A stretch of DNA of 24,828 nucleotides from Bacillota bacterium (GCA_023435565.1 JAEYRN010000059.1:1-24828), one strand, 5' to 3'. Counted from the stretch's first letter, positions 1 to 7,895 are shown. Made by a program: numbers and translations. Notes: generated by a model from the letters alone, not told the origin.

Positions 1-40
1 TCCAATGGTATTATAAAAGATACCGATATTTCTGTGGCTT

Positions 41-83
41 AAACTAAGGCTAGATTTTTTTAGGCCTTTAAAGGCCTTAGTTT
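41..83. repeat. Nested inverted repeat
   Basis: The arms AAACTAAGGC (41-50) and GCCTTAGTTT (74-83) are perfect complements. The 3' arm also belongs to a second, exact 16-bp palindrome, AGGCCTTTAAAGGCCT, at 62-77, so two folds compete for it. Neither side is followed directly by a clean T-tract, so it is not a textbook terminator. Its role is unknown. It may end transcription arriving from outside the window. Confidence 0.5.
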
Positions 84-136
84 AGTGCGCCCTTTTTTCG
101 TCAATTTATGGAATTTTTCACGCTAATCTTCCTTTC

Positions 137-174
137 GAAAAAAAAAGGAAAGCGGCTTAAAGCCCTCTTTCCTT
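137..174 (-). terminator. Probable rho-independent terminator of ilvB
   Basis: Read on the minus strand, the stem AAGGAAAG/CTTTCCTT (plus-strand 145-152 and 167-174), extended by GGCT/AGCC inside (154-157 and 161-164), is followed by a run of T corresponding to the A-run at 137-146. It is the first good terminator after the ilvB stop codon, about 270 nt downstream. Confidence 0.6.
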
Positions 175-446
175 GTAATAAGTCGATTTAGATTAATTAA
201 AATCCAAAGCAAAAATAAAAGAGTCTTTGATCCAGCACGTCGTAATTCCGACTAAATTGAATTAACTAAAAAAGGGCAGACTTCTCCCTTGATTAAGCTA
301 AATCAATTAAAAGAATTACGCGGTGACACATTGCTCGACTCTCAACTCCTAAACTCGGATTTCTAGAAATATTTTAGCTTAAAATTTGGGGGATGTAAAT
401 GTACATTTTCAAACTTAACTCTTCATTCTTCAAACTTTTATTTTTA

Positions 447-2108
447 TTACCCTCCAATCATTTTATTGTTCGCCGCTCCGGGCGGGACCATCGGCAAAAC
501 ATTGGCTGAGGGATCAATCGGGATATTGACAATCCAAGGACCCGGTTTAGCCAAGGTCTCAGCCAAAATAGCCTCCGGGTCGGCGGTTTTACTTAAATCG
601 ATCCCCGGCAGGCCGAAGCCCCGGGCGATGGCGGCGAAGTCTGGATTATAAGTAAACCGGGAGGCGATATAGGTTCGGTCGTAAAACAGTTCCTGTTGCT
701 GTCTAACCAAACCCAGGAGGCCGTTGTTCAGGATTAGGACGGTTACGTTGAGATTTAACTCGGCCAGGGTCGCCAGCTCCTGAAGGTTCATCAGAATGGA
801 ACCGTCGCCGCTGAAACAGATCACCTGTTTGTTGGGATTGGCCAAGGCGGCTCCGATCGCCGCCGGAAGTCCGAAGCCCATGGTCCCCAAGCCACCGGAA
901 GTCAGTAAGGTACGGGGATGACGAAAGGGATAGCTTTGGGCTACCCACATTTGATGCTGTCCAACATCGGTGGTGATAATTGTATCCGGAGAGACCAATT
1001 GGCCGATTTTTTTGATCAGATTCAACGGATGAAACTGATCCGGATTGGTATCCGCCGGAAAAGGATAATTAACTTTCATTTGGCTGATCGAGGCTATCCA
1101 CTCGGGACGTTTACCGGAAGGCACTAGGTGGAATAGTTCTTCCAAAACAGACTTAAGATCGCCGGTTAACACCAGATCCGATTTCTTCAGTTTGTTATGT
1201 TCCGCCGGGTCGATATCTATATGAACAATCTTGGCCTGGTTGCAAAATTGGGTGACATCGCCGGTAGCGCGATCGTCAAACCGGACCCCAAGGGCCAATA
1301 ATAAGTCGGCTTCATTTAGAATATAATTGGTATAACGGGCTCCGTGCATTCCTAGCATACCCAGGAACAAAGGATGACCCGCCGGGAAAGATCCTAATCC
1401 CATCAGCGTGGCCACCACCGGAATTGAATTTCTTTCAACCAGTCTCAATAATAACCCGCTGGCTCCGGAATTGACCACTCCGCCGCCGATATATAATACA
1501 GGGCGTTCGGCTTTTTCAATCAGGGAGGCGATTTTATGAACAACTATTTTATTAACCGGGTTGTGGTTTTTTTTAACTTCGATTGTAGGCCATTCATCAA
1601 AGATCGCTTCTTCGGTTTGGACGTTCTTGGGAACGTCGATTACCACAGGACCGGGGCGGCCGGAACCGGCAATCCGAAAGGCTTCCGGGATCACCTCCAA
1701 TAATTGGCGGGCATTTCGTACCAAAAAGTTGTGTTTGGTAATGGGTAAAGTTAAGCCAAAAGTATCGACCTCTTGAAAAGCGTCGGTGCCAAGTAGCGCC
1801 GTACTAACTTGACCGGTAATGGCGATCAACGGTGTCGAGTCCAGATAAGCATCGGCGACTGCCGTTAATAAGTTGGTTACGCCCGGGCCGGAGGTTGCGA
1901 AACAAACGGCTGTCTCACCGGTGGACCTGGCTATACCATGTGCAATATAACCCGCTCCTTGTTCGTGCCGGGCCAAGATATGCCGGATTTTGCTTCGGGA
2001 GAGGGCGTGATAGAGAGGAAGGTTTGCCCCGCCGGGAATACCGGCGATAATTTTAATTTTTTGCCTTTCTAGTAAGTTGATAATGATTTCCGCTCCTGAC
2101 ATTTTCAT
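447..2108 (-). CDS. ilvB: Acetolactate synthase large (catalytic) subunit, IlvB type
   Basis: A ThDP-dependent enzyme joining two pyruvates to acetolactate, or pyruvate and 2-oxobutyrate to acetohydroxybutyrate, the first common step of Val/Leu/Ile synthesis. The 553-aa product has the N-terminal PYR domain with catalytic Glu49 (ARHEQGAG), the GTDAFQEVDTFG segment, RFDDRATG near 276-283 in the central domain, and the ThDP motif GDGS (434-437) ending in NN (461-462). Start choice: ATG at 2108 lies 9 nt after the GGAG of GAAAGGAG. An in-frame extension upstream runs into the terminator hairpin and is rejected. By recalled sequence the N-terminal half reads closer to E. coli IlvB than to IlvI or IlvG. 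No ilvN follows within the window. Expression should be set by the T-box and attenuator upstream. Confidence 0.95.
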   Translation of the reverse strand: MKMSGAEIIINLLERQKIKIIAGIPGGANLPLYHALSRSKIRHILARHEQGAGYIAHGIARSTGETAVCFATSGPGVTNLLTAVADAYLDSTPLIAITGQVSTALLGTDAFQEVDTFGLTLPITKHNFLVRNARQLLEVIPEAFRIAGSGRPGPVVIDVPKNVQTEEAIFDEWPTIEVKKNHNPVNKIVVHKIASLIEKAERPVLYIGGGVVNSGASGLLLRLVERNSIPVVATLMGLGSFPAGHPLFLGMLGMHGARYTNYILNEADLLLALGVRFDDRATGDVTQFCNQAKIVHIDIDPAEHNKLKKSDLVLTGDLKSVLEELFHLVPSGKRPEWIASISQMKVNYPFPADTNPDQFHPLNLIKKIGQLVSPDTIITTDVGQHQMWVAQSYPFRHPRTLLTSGGLGTMGFGLPAAIGAALANPNKQVICFSGDGSILMNLQELATLAELNLNVTVLILNNGLLGLVRQQQELFYDRTYIASRFTYNPDFAAIARGFGLPGIDLSKTADPEAILAETLAKPGPWIVNIPIDPSANVLPMVPPGAANNKMIGG

Positions 2109-2151
2109 TAATAAAATCTCCTTTCCGTGTTTTAAGTATAGGGTAAGAATG

Positions 2152-2186
2152 AAAAAGCCCCCGCCGGTTGTCACCGGCAGGGGCTT
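2152..2186 (-). terminator. Attenuator terminator between leader peptide and ilvB
   Basis: On the minus strand a 14-bp stem (plus-strand 2155-2168 with 2173-2186, one G-U pair) closes on the tetraloop GACA. It is followed by TTTTT (2152-2156). It begins 20 nt after the leader-peptide stop codon and lies about 44 nt before the ilvB start. This is the usual place for a transcription attenuator. Its loop and inner stem (2165-2174) can alternatively pair with the end of the leader coding region. Confidence 0.9.
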
Positions 2187-2279
2187 AATATCAAGCTTTC
2201 AGATCCCTACGACAGTGTCAACCGTTTAAAGACAAAAACAACAACGACCGCTACAACAACTACCGTAACGGCGACACTG
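2165..2279 (-). promoter_or_regulatory. Alternative RNA pairings of a valine attenuator (regions 1, 2, 3)
   Basis: Three mutually exclusive partners can be seen in the minus-strand RNA. Region 1 (plus 2267-2279, CAGTGTCGCCGTT) pairs with region 2 (2213-2226, AACGGTTGACACTG) through 7 + 5 bp. Region 2 (core CGGTTGACAC, 2215-2224) can instead pair with region 3 (GTGACAACCG, 2165-2174) at 9 of 10 positions. Region 3 is the loop and inner stem of the terminator. Region 1 overlaps valine codons 18 and 20. A ribosome stalled there would free region 2 to pair with region 3 and open the terminator. The pairings are seen directly; the mechanism is inferred by analogy with amino-acid operon attenuators. 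Confidence 0.7.
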
Positions 2280-2326
2280 ACGACGACGATGTTTTTACTA
2301 AAATTGATATTGGTTAACTGAAACAT
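2207..2326 (-). CDS. Valine-rich leader peptide of ilvB (ivbL-like)
   Basis: A 39-codon ORF with ATG at 2326 preceded by GGAGG (4-nt spacer) and a TAG stop at 2207-2209. Fourteen codons are valine: 14-16, 18, 20, 22-25, 27-30 and 32. The core reads VVVSVAVTVVVVAVVVV and the end is basic (KRLTLS). It sits between the T-box terminator and a second strong terminator, in the position and with the composition of the E. coli IvbL leader peptide of ilvBN. The alternative is a genuine single-span membrane micro-peptide, since the valine run is long enough to cross a membrane. The flanking competing hairpins favour a regulatory leader. No homologue could be searched. Confidence 0.8.
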   Translation of the reverse strand: MFQLTNINFSKNIVVVSVAVTVVVVAVVVVFVFKRLTLS

Positions 2327-2338
2327 GGTTCCTCCAAC

Positions 2339-2373
2339 AAAAAAGCCTTCGTTCCTTGCTAGGACGAAGGCTT
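2339..2373 (-). terminator. T-box terminator
   Basis: The minus-strand stem AAGCCTTCGT/ACGAAGGCTT (plus-strand arms 2343-2352 and 2364-2373) is followed by six T (2339-2344). It lies directly after the T-box sequence. In the uncharged-tRNA state the T-box would form the competing antiterminator instead. Confidence 0.88.
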
Positions 2374-2604
2374 ATACTCCGTGGTACCACCTAAATTTTG
2401 CGAAAAAATCGCGCTTAGTTTAGTACGGGTAAAATAATTACCGATACTAATTCCCTGGTAACGGTGGGAACTCCGGTGAAGTCTACTTTAATCAAATTTC
2501 GGTTCACGGCTCCGAGGCTACCTTCAATATATCCGTCCCGGGGAATTTCCACCCTCATCCCCTCGCTATGTTTCCGGATATATCTACTCCTCCTCATCTA
2601 AGCC
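2339..2604 (-). promoter_or_regulatory. T-box riboswitch, probable valine specifier (GUA)
   Basis: The conserved T-box sequence AGGTGGTACCACGG is at 2379-2392 on the minus strand. Stem I begins at GGCT (2601-2604), pairing AGCC (2508-2511), and GAGG (2592-2595) pairs CCTC (2514-2517). The specifier loop carries AGTA on the 5' side (2585-2588) and TGAAGGTAG on the 3' side. Using the spacing GAA-N-codon-purine recalled from B. subtilis glyQS, the specifier is GTA (Val) at 2519-2521, followed by G. Reading directly after GAA would give GGU (Gly), which does not fit ilvB. Uncharged tRNA-Val binding should stabilise the antiterminator and allow read-through. Confidence 0.9.
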
Positions 2605-2627
2605 TTTGAAAATATTAATTGTTTTAA

Positions 2628-2656
2628 ATTATAAACCAGGTTTTGGATAACGTCAA
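2628..2656 (-). promoter_or_regulatory. SigA-type promoter of the ilvB leader
   Basis: Minus-strand TTGACG (plus 2651-2656) and a perfect TATAAT (plus 2628-2633) are separated by 17 nt. Transcription should start near 2621, about 17 nt before T-box stem I. Confidence 0.88.
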
Positions 2657-2883
2657 GAAAATTTGTAAATTTGACATCATAAAGTTATCGGGCGCTTTTC
2701 AACTTACTTAGCTTGCAAGGGGAAAACGCTGATTACAGTAAAACCAAAAAATTTGAGAAATAGCAAATCCAAGCTTAGTAGGGCTGTTGAAAATAAAGAA
2801 AACTTTTCCCCGATAAAAAGGATTTGAACCGTTATTGTTGAATAAATCATACTGTTTTAAAGTATAACCCACGGAGGTTGGAT

Positions 2884-4263
2884 ATGACAAAAGCCTGGGG
2901 TGGGCGGTTTCAAAAAGAGACTGCTTCATTGATGGATAATTTTCATTCTTCGATTCACTTCGATTGCCGTTTGGCCGAAGAGGATATTCGGGGCAGTATT
3001 GCCCATGCGACTATGTTGGGAGATACCGGAATTATTCTTAAGTCTGAGGCTGAAACGATAATTATCGGTTTAAAACGTATTATGGAAAAAGTGAAAGCAG
3101 GGCAAATCACCTGGGATCGGACTGCCGAAGATATTCATATGAATCTAGAGAAATTGCTAATTCAGGAAATCGGCGAAGTAGGGAAGAAGTTGCATACCGC
3201 CAGGAGTCGTAATGACCAAGTGGCCTTGGATACCCGGCTTTATTTGCGTACCGAAATCTTAACGTTAAAAACGATTCTAACAGAACTATTTCAAGTAATT
3301 TATAAAATTGCCGAACGTGAAAAAGATACAATTTTGCCCGGATATACTCATCTGCAACGAGCCCAACCGATTTTGTTCGGCCATCACCTAATGGCTTATT
3401 TTGAGATGTTTCGCCGCGATTACGAACGTCTTGAAGACAGCTTGAAACGGGTAACGATATGCCCTTTGGGAAGCGGAGCTTTGGCCGGGACCGGATTTCC
3501 AATCAACCGCGAACAAGTTGCAGCGGCTTTGGATTTTTCCGGGGTTACCGCTAACAGTATTGATGGAGTCAGTGACCGGGATTTTGTAGCTGAGTTCATA
3601 TTTAACGCTTCTTTAATAATGATGCATTTATCACGGTTCTGTGAAGAATTAGTGCTCTGGTCTTCGATGGAGTTTGGTTTTGTGGAGATGGATGATGCTT
3701 ATAGCACCGGTTCCAGCATTATGCCTCAAAAGAAAAATCCTGACGTTGCTGAACTTATTAGAGGAAAAACCGGACGGGTCTATGGCAACCTGGTTACGAT
3801 TTTAACCGTAATGAAAGGAATCCCTTTAGCATATAACAAAGATATGCAGGAAGACAAGGAGGCTTTATTTGACACTATCGATACCCTAAAGGGCTGTTTG
3901 ACCATTTTCATCCCGATGTTGGATACGATGGATGTTAAACGGGAACGGATGCTCGAAGCAACCAAAGACGGTTTTTTGAATGCTACCGATTTGGCCGACT
4001 ACTTGGTCAATAAAGGATTACCCTTCCGGACCGCCCATTCGGTGGTTGGAAAACTGGTGAAGTATTGTATTGATAACCGTAAACGTTTGGAAGACCTTAG
4101 CCTTGAAGAATTTCAAGCCGGTTCTTCTTTAATTGGAGAGGACATTTATCAGGCGCTCCGAATTGAAAACGTGGTTCAAGTTCGCAACTCATCCGGCGGG
4201 ACCAGTTTTGACCAGGTAAAATTGGAATTAAAACGGGCCGGTAAATGGTTGGAATTAATATAA
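2884..4263 (+). CDS. argH: Argininosuccinate lyase
   Basis: Cleaves argininosuccinate to arginine and fumarate, the last step of arginine synthesis, as a cytosolic homotetramer. The 459-aa product is full length for the family. It shows the N-terminal KAWGGRF, HTARSRNDQ near 104-112, GYTHLQRAQP with H156, and the fumarase/lyase signature GSSIMPQKKN at 276-285. Start choice: GGAGG at 2873-2877 puts ATG 2884 at a 6-nt spacer; an in-frame TTG two codons earlier overlaps the ribosome binding site and is rejected. argG is not adjacent. A weak promoter-like pair (TTGTTG, TAAAGT) lies just upstream. No convincing ArgR box is seen. Confidence 0.96.
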   Translation: MTKAWGGRFQKETASLMDNFHSSIHFDCRLAEEDIRGSIAHATMLGDTGIILKSEAETIIIGLKRIMEKVKAGQITWDRTAEDIHMNLEKLLIQEIGEVGKKLHTARSRNDQVALDTRLYLRTEILTLKTILTELFQVIYKIAEREKDTILPGYTHLQRAQPILFGHHLMAYFEMFRRDYERLEDSLKRVTICPLGSGALAGTGFPINREQVAAALDFSGVTANSIDGVSDRDFVAEFIFNASLIMMHLSRFCEELVLWSSMEFGFVEMDDAYSTGSSIMPQKKNPDVAELIRGKTGRVYGNLVTILTVMKGIPLAYNKDMQEDKEALFDTIDTLKGCLTIFIPMLDTMDVKRERMLEATKDGFLNATDLADYLVNKGLPFRTAHSVVGKLVKYCIDNRKRLEDLSLEEFQAGSSLIGEDIYQALRIENVVQVRNSSGGTSFDQVKLELKRAGKWLELI

Positions 4264-4363
4264 GTGAGATAAATGAGTATTTTGATGTTAGCATGGCTAT
4301 CAGCGGTTAAATATAAAAAACCAGTGGTCAATAGCTTAAGATAAAAAGTAAAAGGATGATTAG

Positions 4364-5554
4364 ATGAGAATTATTGTACAAAAATATGGAGGGACTTCGG
4401 TCGCGAGCCCCGAAGGGCGCGAAAAAGCATTGGCAAAGATAATTAAAGCCAAAGAAGAAGGGTTTTCAGTTGTGGTAGTCGTTTCGGCCATGGGACGAAG
4501 CGGTGATCCCTACGCCACCGATACCTTGATCAATTTGGTCAAAACAATCGGAGCGCCGGTCAACTCCAGGGAGATGGATTTGCTTATTTCTTGTGGTGAA
4601 ATCATTTCCACGGTAGTAATGGCCCAAACTTTGGAAAAAGCCGGTCATCCGGCGGTAGCTTTAAGTGGTGGACAGGCTGGAATTGTAACGGATCCGAATT
4701 TCGGAGAAGCTCAAATAATGGCGATTAATCCCGAAAATATCCTCCGGCGTTTGGGTGAAGGTGAAATTGTAATCGTGGCGGGATTTCAGGGGATGACCGC
4801 AGATGGTGATATTACTACATTGGGCCGGGGTGGATCGGATACTACCGCTACGGCGTTGGGTTCAGCTCTTGAAGCGGAACTGGTCGAGATATACACCGAT
4901 GTTGACGGGGTAATGACCGTTGACCCGCGTATCATTCCCGAGGCTAAAATTTTAAGGGAATTAACTTATCAGGAAATTTGTGAAATGGCTAATAACGGCG
5001 CTAAGGTAGTTCATCCAAGGGCAGTGGCCATTGCCAGGGATAAGAAGGTACCGGTCAAGGTTAAGAGTACTTTTACCGAGGATAGCGGGACCTTGATTAG
5101 TGATGGAAAATCAGCGCGGGTTATCACCGGGATTGCCCATCAAGCAGGAATCGGTCGGGTCATGGTAAAGGCCAAAAATGGTCAGCTTAGCGCTGAGGAT
5201 TCGGTTAAAATTTTTAGAATAATGGCTAATGTTGGAATCAGTGTTGATATGAACTCTATTTCATCCGGGCAGGTCAGTTTTGTGGTTAAACAAGAAGTCT
5301 TGGGTAAAGTCGGTGATCTATTATTACAAGAAGGTTTTGAGGTTGAACTAGCCCCGCATTGTGCCAAAATTGCATTAATCGGTGTAGGGATGCAGGATAT
5401 GACTGGAATTATGGCCCAGGTGGTAGAAACTCTTCATAAATCCCATATTAAGCTCTTCCAAACCGTGGATTCGGAAATTACTATATCTTGTCTAGTACCT
5501 GAAGATCAAATGAACCAAGCAATTAAAGTTTTATATAACGAATTCGGACTTTAA
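4364..5554 (+). CDS. lysC: Aspartate kinase (single-chain, with C-terminal ACT domains)
   Basis: Phosphorylates aspartate, the first step towards lysine/diaminopimelate, threonine and methionine. The 396-aa protein starts with the kinase motif KYGGTSV (7-13) and carries GRGGSDTTA and YTDVDGVMTVDPR in the amino-acid kinase domain. About 150 C-terminal residues form the ACT regulatory region. The length and order fit the catalytic alpha form with internal feedback control. It could equally be named dapG, the spore-former diaminopimelate-sensitive isozyme; the sequence alone does not decide. The ribosome binding site is AAAGGATGA. The 100-nt upstream gap is too short for a lysine riboswitch. The stop is followed within 13 nt by apt. 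Confidence 0.93.
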   Translation: MRIIVQKYGGTSVASPEGREKALAKIIKAKEEGFSVVVVVSAMGRSGDPYATDTLINLVKTIGAPVNSREMDLLISCGEIISTVVMAQTLEKAGHPAVALSGGQAGIVTDPNFGEAQIMAINPENILRRLGEGEIVIVAGFQGMTADGDITTLGRGGSDTTATALGSALEAELVEIYTDVDGVMTVDPRIIPEAKILRELTYQEICEMANNGAKVVHPRAVAIARDKKVPVKVKSTFTEDSGTLISDGKSARVITGIAHQAGIGRVMVKAKNGQLSAEDSVKIFRIMANVGISVDMNSISSGQVSFVVKQEVLGKVGDLLLQEGFEVELAPHCAKIALIGVGMQDMTGIMAQVVETLHKSHIKLFQTVDSEITISCLVPEDQMNQAIKVLYNEFGL

Positions 5555-5566
5555 GGAGTGGTTATC

Positions 5567-6088
5567 GTGGATTTAAAAAAGCTAATCAGGGAAGTGCCGG
5601 ATTTTCCTAAACCCGGAATCAGTTTCAAGGATATTACAACCCTTTTGAAAAGTGGCGAAGCCTTAAAATTCGTGACCGACAAATTCGCCGCCCATTTTCA
5701 ATCCGCCAATCCTGACTTGGTTGTAGGAGCGGAATCACGCGGTTTTATTTTTGGAGCACCTTTAGCCTATAAATTAGGGACCGGTTTTGTATTGGTCAGG
5801 AAACCGGGGAAACTTCCTGCGGCAACGGAAAAGGTTACTTACGATTTGGAGTATGGCCAGGATTCTCTGGAGATTCACACTGACGCCATCAAACCGGGAC
5901 AAAAAGTACTAATTGTTGATGATTTATTAGCTACTGGCGGTACTATTTCCGCTACTGCCGAATTGGTTAAACGGTTGGGTGGAAAGATCGTTGGTTTTGC
6001 TTTCATCATTGAATTGGACCCCTTAAAAGGCCGTGATAAATTGGCCGGATACGATGTACTAAGTTTGGTGCATTACGATGAGGATTAG
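5567..6088 (+). CDS. apt: Adenine phosphoribosyltransferase
   Basis: Salvages adenine to AMP using PRPP, in the cytosol. The 173-aa product has the usual APT length, with FPKPGISFKDIT (13-24), VGAESRGFIFGAPLA (53-67) and the PRPP-binding loop VLIVDDLLATGGT (114-126). Start choice: GTG at 5567 lies 8 nt after TAAGGAG. An earlier in-frame GTG at 5558 overlaps that ribosome binding site. The TAAGGAG overlaps the lysC stop, so the two are probably co-transcribed. relA, the common partner downstream of apt in Firmicutes, is absent here; a methyltransferase follows instead. Confidence 0.95.
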   Translation: MDLKKLIREVPDFPKPGISFKDITTLLKSGEALKFVTDKFAAHFQSANPDLVVGAESRGFIFGAPLAYKLGTGFVLVRKPGKLPAATEKVTYDLEYGQDSLEIHTDAIKPGQKVLIVDDLLATGGTISATAELVKRLGGKIVGFAFIIELDPLKGRDKLAGYDVLSLVHYDED

Positions 6089-6090
6089 AT

Positions 6091-6813
6091 ATGGCAATTC
6101 AAGGTTGGGACTTGCTTGGGTTGGCGATTAAAGATTATTACCTTCAAAATGATCCCGGTATTAGTTTGAAAGTTCATAGCGATTGCAGCGGACTGGAAAT
6201 TTTACCGGTAGAAATCTTTTTTCGTCATTATTATAGCCTTACGGAGTTGGAAAGATATGCTTTAGACCTTTGCCAGGGACGGACTTTGGATGTAGGTGCC
6301 GGAGCAGGTTGTCATAGTTTAATCTTGCAAGAACGAGGTTTCGAAGTTACAGCGGTGGATATCTCCATAAATGCGGTTGAGGTTATGAAAGAACGCGGCA
6401 TACGTCGTGTTTTAGAGATTGATATCAATGACTTGAAGCCAAGGGAGAATTTTGACACGATTTTAATGTTAATGAACGGTATTGGACTAGTGGAGAATTT
6501 GGATGGTCTGAAAAATTTTTTAATTCGTGCTAAACAACTCTTAGCACCGGAAGGGCAGTTATTACTAGATTCCACCGATTTTACTCTTTTTCCTAAATTT
6601 ATGAAGTCATGGGCAGTATCACAGTCTAAACGGGGCAGGTACTTCGGAGAAGTTGAATATCAGTTGGAATATAAGGGTCAATTGAGCGAAGTTTACCGTT
6701 GGTTATTTATTGACCAGAAAACCCTGGAAGAGTATGCCCTGAATACTGGTTGGTTATTTCAAATAATTTATGAAGAAGAAGGCCAGTATTTGGCGAGATT
6801 AATTTTAGCTTGA
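6091..6813 (+). CDS. Class I SAM-dependent methyltransferase, substrate unknown
   Basis: A 240-aa cytosolic protein starting 2 nt after the apt stop, so probably in the same operon. The SAM-binding motif I reads TLDVGAGAGCHSL from residue 65 and the acidic residue ending strand 2 is D90 (VTAVD). A post-I segment, FDTILMLMNGIGLVENLDG, fits the Rossmann-fold methyltransferase core. The N-terminal 55 residues (RHYYSLTELERYALD) look like a cap. Nothing in the sequence identifies the methyl acceptor. No adenine-DNA (NPPY) or rRNA-type motif is seen. Confidence 0.85.
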   Translation: MAIQGWDLLGLAIKDYYLQNDPGISLKVHSDCSGLEILPVEIFFRHYYSLTELERYALDLCQGRTLDVGAGAGCHSLILQERGFEVTAVDISINAVEVMKERGIRRVLEIDINDLKPRENFDTILMLMNGIGLVENLDGLKNFLIRAKQLLAPEGQLLLDSTDFTLFPKFMKSWAVSQSKRGRYFGEVEYQLEYKGQLSEVYRWLFIDQKTLEEYALNTGWLFQIIYEEEGQYLARLILA

Positions 6814-6876
6814 TGGGAAAAGGCAAAGTTGAATATTAAAAATGATAAAGATTAACTTTTTGATCATACTTCATCC

Positions 6877-7713
6877 TTAATAACTCAAATCTAGCAGCTC
6901 GGCGCAGTTTTGGCCATAGATTCGTTCTTTGGCGGCGGTTGAGAGCCAAGGAATTCTGTCCAGCAGTTCTAATTCTTTTTGGGGAGTGTTTAGCGGATAA
7001 TCGCTTCCGAAAAGAATCTTTGAATAATCATGTTTGGAAATGATTTTCAGAAGTGTTTCCGAATCAATATATTGTAATGCACTTGAGGTATCAAGATAAA
7101 GGTCCTTACCGACAAGCTCTTCCAAAACTTCGTTCCAGAAACAATATCCCCCCAAATGGGCGGCAATAACCCTTAACTTTGGAAATTTTTTTAAGATTGC
7201 CGCTACTTTTCGCGGAGTACTCAAATTAGAGGGACTGACTTTTGGGTCACCGATATGGACCAATAAGACAAAACGATCGCCAATTTCTTCAAAGAAAGGA
7301 TTAAGGCCGAGATCGGCCAGATCAATTCCTTGAAATTCGGGATGTAATTTAATTCCTTTTATTCCGGCTTTTTTTAATCGGTTTACTTCAGTTAACCAGT
7401 TTGGGTCTGTTGGGTGGTAGGTACCAAATGGGATAATCCGAGGAACATGTGCTAGGCCGGTGAATTGTTCCAACTCAGCCTGGGATTTAGCGGTAATATC
7501 TAATACCCAATCATTAGCGGGTTTTACCTGTTCCGGTTTGGTGGCGGCTACTAATAAAACAAAAGAATCTAATTTGGCTTGATTAGCGGCATCGATCAGG
7601 TCGTTCAGTCGTCCGCCATTGGCTGTTTCGATCTTATAATAATCAATCAACTGTTGAACTGCCTTATCCGCAATTTTATCAGCAAAGGCATGGGCATGAC
7701 AATCAAGTAACAT
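6877..7713 (-). CDS. Amidohydrolase-family metal-dependent hydrolase (Amidohydro_2 type)
   Basis: A 278-aa TIM-barrel hydrolase or decarboxylase-like protein. Metal and catalytic residues appear in family order: CHAHA with H6 and H8, KLHPEFQG with H124, VHIG with H153, AAHLGG with H186, and FGSDYP with D238. The substrate cannot be told from the sequence. The family includes uracil/resorcylate-type decarboxylases and many unassigned bacterial hydrolases. Start ATG at 7713 is preceded by AAGAGGTC. It is transcribed towards the methyltransferase gene, leaving a 63-nt gap, and away from the radical SAM gene. Confidence 0.85.
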   Translation of the reverse strand: MLLDCHAHAFADKIADKAVQQLIDYYKIETANGGRLNDLIDAANQAKLDSFVLLVAATKPEQVKPANDWVLDITAKSQAELEQFTGLAHVPRIIPFGTYHPTDPNWLTEVNRLKKAGIKGIKLHPEFQGIDLADLGLNPFFEEIGDRFVLLVHIGDPKVSPSNLSTPRKVAAILKKFPKLRVIAAHLGGYCFWNEVLEELVGKDLYLDTSSALQYIDSETLLKIISKHDYSKILFGSDYPLNTPQKELELLDRIPWLSTAAKERIYGQNCAELLDLSY

Positions 7714-7895
7714 TTTTAAAGACCTCTTTTCAAAAGCTTTATATCTGGTTCGGCATTGGATTTGGAAATCCTTCGAATAAAGATAAAGATATTATTAAAA
7801 AGAACTATCTTTCCCGTCTATTTTAATGGAGGAGTTTAATAATAAATGGTAAATAATATTTAAAAAAATTGATAATTTAAATAAGGTCCGGAATA

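Larger units (their letters stand above)
1..446. other. Non-coding region downstream of ilvB
   Basis: No convincing gene is seen in either strand. The stretch is AT-rich and lies beyond the stop of the minus-strand ilvB gene. It holds an imperfect long palindrome (41-83), a terminator-like hairpin for minus-strand transcription (137-174) and a 12-bp palindrome, AAATGTACATTT, at 397-408. No ilvN-like regulatory-subunit gene follows ilvB within this stretch. Confidence 0.7.

Noticed and set aside
2109..2174. N-terminal extension of ilvB to 2174
   Set aside because: It would be translated from inside the terminator stem; GAAAGGAG before ATG 2108 is the proper signal.
2415..2597. 60-codon minus-strand ORF
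   Set aside because: It coincides with the T-box RNA; its 'start' is part of stem I and its composition follows the RNA motifs.
2830..2865. ArgR operator upstream of argH
   Set aside because: A TGAATAAATCATA string is suggestive but lacks the symmetric ATTCA half at the right spacing.
3107..3502. 131-codon ORF antisense to argH
   Set aside because: It lies wholly within argH in the shadow frame with no ribosome binding site and no recognisable domain.
4264..4363. Lysine riboswitch before the aspartokinase gene
   Set aside because: Only 100 nt are available, and no L-box strings or terminator are seen.
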